DNA from: Archaeoglobales archaeon
Lineage (GTDB): Archaea; Halobacteriota; Archaeoglobi; Archaeoglobales; Archaeoglobaceae
Assembly (NCBI GenBank): GCA_003662985.1
Contig: QMZD01000070.1
Span: forward strand, 1 to 7,911
DNA: 7,911 nucleotides
Reading direction: 5' to 3'
In this document: piece after piece, positions 6,128 through 7,911 of the stretch
Numbering within the stretch: position 1 is the stretch's first letter
Layout: each line of letters opens with the position of its first letter
The notes under the pieces: model-generated
Told to the model about the DNA's origin: nothing
Seen by the model: the letters and a program-made list of their open reading frames with translations, nothing else
The model's database searches: none
Translations under genes and position numbers: made by a program

Positions 6128-7426
6128 ATGAGGGGCAGAAGGACAATCCTACTGCTGGCAATCCTAATCACTCTATTTTGTAGTCTTTGTGGTTCCCCTT
6201 CCGCTCTGGCAGCCGAGCATCTTAACGCCTCTGATTTTGGCCCTCCAAATCCCCAAGGGGTTGGAAAAGAATATTACAAGCCTGGAGAAAGATTAGAATT
6301 TCTTTATTATGTTGTTCCCTCAGATGAGGATAAGAAAGTCAAGCTTGATGACAGGTACTACTATGTCTATACCTCTTTGGATGGTGTAACGATTAGAGCT
6401 ACAGTCTTTCTCACTACTGGAGCATCAATTCAACATCAATACTTGAATGGGAGATGTCAAAATCCCGAGGACTCATGCGAAATCTTGGATGGAACAGTAA
6501 AGATGTCTTTCCATATCGGAGACACTGGATCTCAAGGTGGAGTTGATGAGATAGAAGTTGAAATCAAAGGAACCGTCCCATCCGTTGAAAAGAGGCTAGA
6601 GATAGTTAAAGCCCTATGGTTTGAAGTTTCCGATGCTGAAGATAACGTTTTGCCCCCGGTTGAAATCCGTGTTTTAAACCTCAATCAGTTTACCCAAGAT
6701 CTAGATAACGCAAAGAAGGACTATCAGAGCTTGAGTGACAATGCAACTATTTTGGAAGAAGAGGGAGCCGTTACGGTTGATGCGAAAGATTGCTTGGAAA
6801 AAGCAAGAGACAATATAACTCTAGCAGAAAACTACTATAAAGATGGTAATTATATTCAGGCTGACGAAAAGTTGAAGAACGCTGAAGAACTGCTTGATAA
6901 AGCTACATTCGAACTCTCAAAGGCTGAGGCAAATTTTGTTTACGAAAATGCTGGAGACGAGCTTGAAAAACTCTCTGTTGCCATAGTACAGTTTGATTAC
7001 ACGATCAGAGAAGCAAAGGATGCTGGCATACCGGTTTCTAGTTATGAATTCCAGTTAATCACCTTAAAAAGCAAATACACAAATCTGGCTGAGAAAAACG
7101 ATAAAACAGCGGACTACCTTGAAAAGAGTAAGTTTGATGACGTCATTAAGAGGTCAAATAGTGTAATCAATGAGTCAGCAACGTTGACCATGCAGGCAAA
7201 CTCGCTCATAGCAGAGTTAAGAAAGAAGATTGATGAAGCAAAGGAAACTCCAACGCCGACTCCCACACCTACACCAACTCCAACCCCTCAACCCTTCTTC
7301 TTTGAACAGAGAGACAGACTCGTGCTTATAGGGGCAGTTGTGGCAATCATCATCGGTGGAGGTGGAGCAGCTGCCATAGCGATTTCGCGTTACAGACACA
7401 AAAGGGCATTTGATGAGCTGAAATAG
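6128..7426 (+). CDS. Exported, C-terminally membrane-anchored protein with helical repeats and Thr-Pro stalk
   Basis: No named family is recognised in these 432 residues, but the architecture is clear. A signal peptide (1-28: MRGRR, a hydrophobic core, then SALA|AE) directs export. A probable beta-rich domain (about 30-185) has Cys110 and Cys117, a likely disulfide. A charged helical region (about 188-372) includes a TPR-like stretch, LAENYYKDGNYIQADEKL (232-249), and probable coiled coil. Seven Thr-Pro dipeptides (374-387) form a rigid stalk before one membrane segment (about 398-419), with a short basic tail, SRYRHKRAFDELK, inside. N-glycosylation sequons occur at Asn33, Asn205, Asn229 and Asn348. 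The layout resembles archaeal cell-surface proteins that sit in or under the S-layer. Close coupling to cetZ suggests a cell-envelope or shape-related role, which is inference. Confidence 0.88.
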   Translation: MRGRRTILLLAILITLFCSLCGSPSALAAEHLNASDFGPPNPQGVGKEYYKPGERLEFLYYVVPSDEDKKVKLDDRYYYVYTSLDGVTIRATVFLTTGASIQHQYLNGRCQNPEDSCEILDGTVKMSFHIGDTGSQGGVDEIEVEIKGTVPSVEKRLEIVKALWFEVSDAEDNVLPPVEIRVLNLNQFTQDLDNAKKDYQSLSDNATILEEEGAVTVDAKDCLEKARDNITLAENYYKDGNYIQADEKLKNAEELLDKATFELSKAEANFVYENAGDELEKLSVAIVQFDYTIREAKDAGIPVSSYEFQLITLKSKYTNLAEKNDKTADYLEKSKFDDVIKRSNSVINESATLTMQANSLIAELRKKIDEAKETPTPTPTPTPTPTPQPFFFEQRDRLVLIGAVVAIIIGGGGAAAIAISRYRHKRAFDELK

Positions 7427-7500
7427 TTTAGGTAGGATTATAGCATCTTAAAATCTCATCATTTTACAACTTCTAATTTTAAAATTTTGAAATTTTAAAG
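7427..7500. terminator. A/T-rich convergent (bidirectional) terminator region
   Basis: The convergent genes are separated by about 68 bp. Plus-strand T runs occur at 7463-7466, 7477-7480, 7485-7488 and 7493-7496; A runs on the same strand supply T runs for the minus-strand transcript. AATTTTAAAATT (7475-7486) is a perfect palindrome, and AATTTTAAA recurs at 7475-7483 and 7491-7499. Archaeal termination commonly uses such T tracts. The last one overlaps the stop codon of the minus-strand gene. Confidence 0.5.
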
Positions 7501-7911
7501 AAATTTTGAAGCAAATGTACTGGTGGTAGTTTGGCAGTTCTCCTTATAACCACAGTTTTTACACTTCCTCTTCTCAATTCTTTCCGGAATGAACCCTTTT
7601 TTAAGCCTTAGAACCCTCTCAACAAGCTTAATTACATGGAATTTCATTCTCTTATCTAGTTTTACTTCTCTTATTTCACCATCAAAACAGTAATAAACCA
7701 GGCCCCCATCGATTTTACCCCCAGAAAGATTCACAAGCTTACCTCCTTCATTCATAAGCATAATCTGGGACACAACTTTTATAGCATCCTTAAACCAAAC
7801 GCCATCTGTAGGAGCCCTTAGGGAGATCGCCAATGGCCTGATCTCCGAATTTTTTAAAACAATCTCATCAATAACCCCCCTCAGCCTGTATTTCTCCGAT
7901 GAAAGCGTAAC
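7495..7911 (-). CDS. Cas4/PD-(D/E)XK-like iron-sulfur protein, C-terminal part, probable catalytic residue loss
   Basis: The frame is open from the right edge to TAA at 7495-7497, giving 138 C-terminal residues (numbered from the edge); the N-terminus is missing. A TTG at 7833 lies in frame but is internal, since family-like sequence continues upstream of it. The layout follows Cas4 (DUF83/Dna2-like): RGVIDEI with Asp15, the APTDGVWFKDAIKVV block (33-47), a GLVYYCFDGE strand (70-79), and a C-terminal CKNCGYKENC with Cys117, Cys120 and Cys126, matching the three C-terminal cluster cysteines. However, the usual P-x-E-x-K motif reads PLAIS (26-30), so Glu and Lys are replaced by Ala and Ser. The Q-x3-Y of motif III reads Lys45 and Gln49. 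The protein is therefore probably not an active nuclease, though it may still hold the cluster or bind DNA or partners. No cas gene or CRISPR array is in view. Confidence 0.72.
   Translation of the reverse strand, partial: VTLSSEKYRLRGVIDEIVLKNSEIRPLAISLRAPTDGVWFKDAIKVVSQIMLMNEGGKLVNLSGGKIDGGLVYYCFDGEIREVKLDKRMKFHVIKLVERVLRLKKGFIPERIEKRKCKNCGYKENCQTTTSTFASKFL

Noticed and set aside
6179..6193. Lipoprotein signal at Cys18 or Cys21 of the exported protein
   Set aside because: The residues before each cysteine (LF and SL) do not fit a lipobox, while SALA|AE fits an ordinary signal peptidase site.
7249..7290. Short DNA repeat in the Thr-Pro stalk coding region, as possible slippage-based phase variation
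   Set aside because: The seven ACN-CCN pairs use mixed third bases, so the repeat is maintained at protein level and is not a uniform DNA tract prone to slippage.
7427..7500. CRISPR array or repeats next to the Cas4-like gene
   Set aside because: Only A/T-rich palindromic and T-tract sequence is present. There are no repeated 24-37 bp units separated by unique spacers anywhere in the window.
7495..7833. TTG at 7833 as the true start of the Cas4-like gene
   Set aside because: Family-like sequence, including the GVID aspartate motif, continues in frame upstream to the window edge, so the gene is simply cut off.

Overview
The window looks like a piece of a euryarchaeal chromosome, most likely from an Archaeoglobales-type (hyper)thermophile (Archaeoglobus, Ferroglobus or Geoglobus). 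The basis is a gene set of PEP synthase, archaeal Dph2 and a CetZ-type tubulin homologue, GGTG/GGAGG Shine-Dalgarno sites with A/T-rich TATA-like elements, a lysine- and glutamate-rich proteome, and a Cas4-like iron-sulfur protein. The lineage is inferred from protein character, not from a search. No rRNA, tRNA, CRISPR array or insertion sequence was seen.

Layout. (1) Bases 1-1014 on the minus strand hold the N-terminal 338 codons of a polytopic membrane protein with a soluble C-terminal domain; it is open at the left edge. (2) Bases 1015-1449 are a divergent intergenic region. It contains four 16-bp A/T-rich tandem repeats (1051-1114) just upstream of the membrane gene and a TATA/Shine-Dalgarno promoter for ppsA at its right end. 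(3) ppsA (1450-3717) and dph2 (3738-4745) run on the plus strand with a 20-bp gap. They are probably co-transcribed, although their products (gluconeogenic PEP synthesis and EF-2 diphthamide synthesis) are unrelated. (4) Bases 4746-4945 carry a promoter region with small palindromes. (5) cetZ (4946-6118) and an exported, C-terminally anchored helical protein (6128-7426) form a tight two-gene unit; the second gene's ribosome binding site overlaps the cetZ stop codon. (6) An A/T-rich convergent terminator region (7427-7500) meets the end of a minus-strand gene (7495-7911, open at the right edge). That gene encodes the C-terminal part of a Cas4/PD-(D/E)XK-like protein which keeps its iron-sulfur cysteines but appears to have lost nuclease residues.

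The two most interesting items are the pairing of cetZ with a gene for a surface-anchored stalk protein, and the degenerate Cas4-like protein. The ppsA and dph2 genes look ordinary and intact, with their catalytic or cluster residues present. The ppsA and cetZ starts were moved inward from the longest possible ORFs, using Shine-Dalgarno placement and N-terminal motifs.
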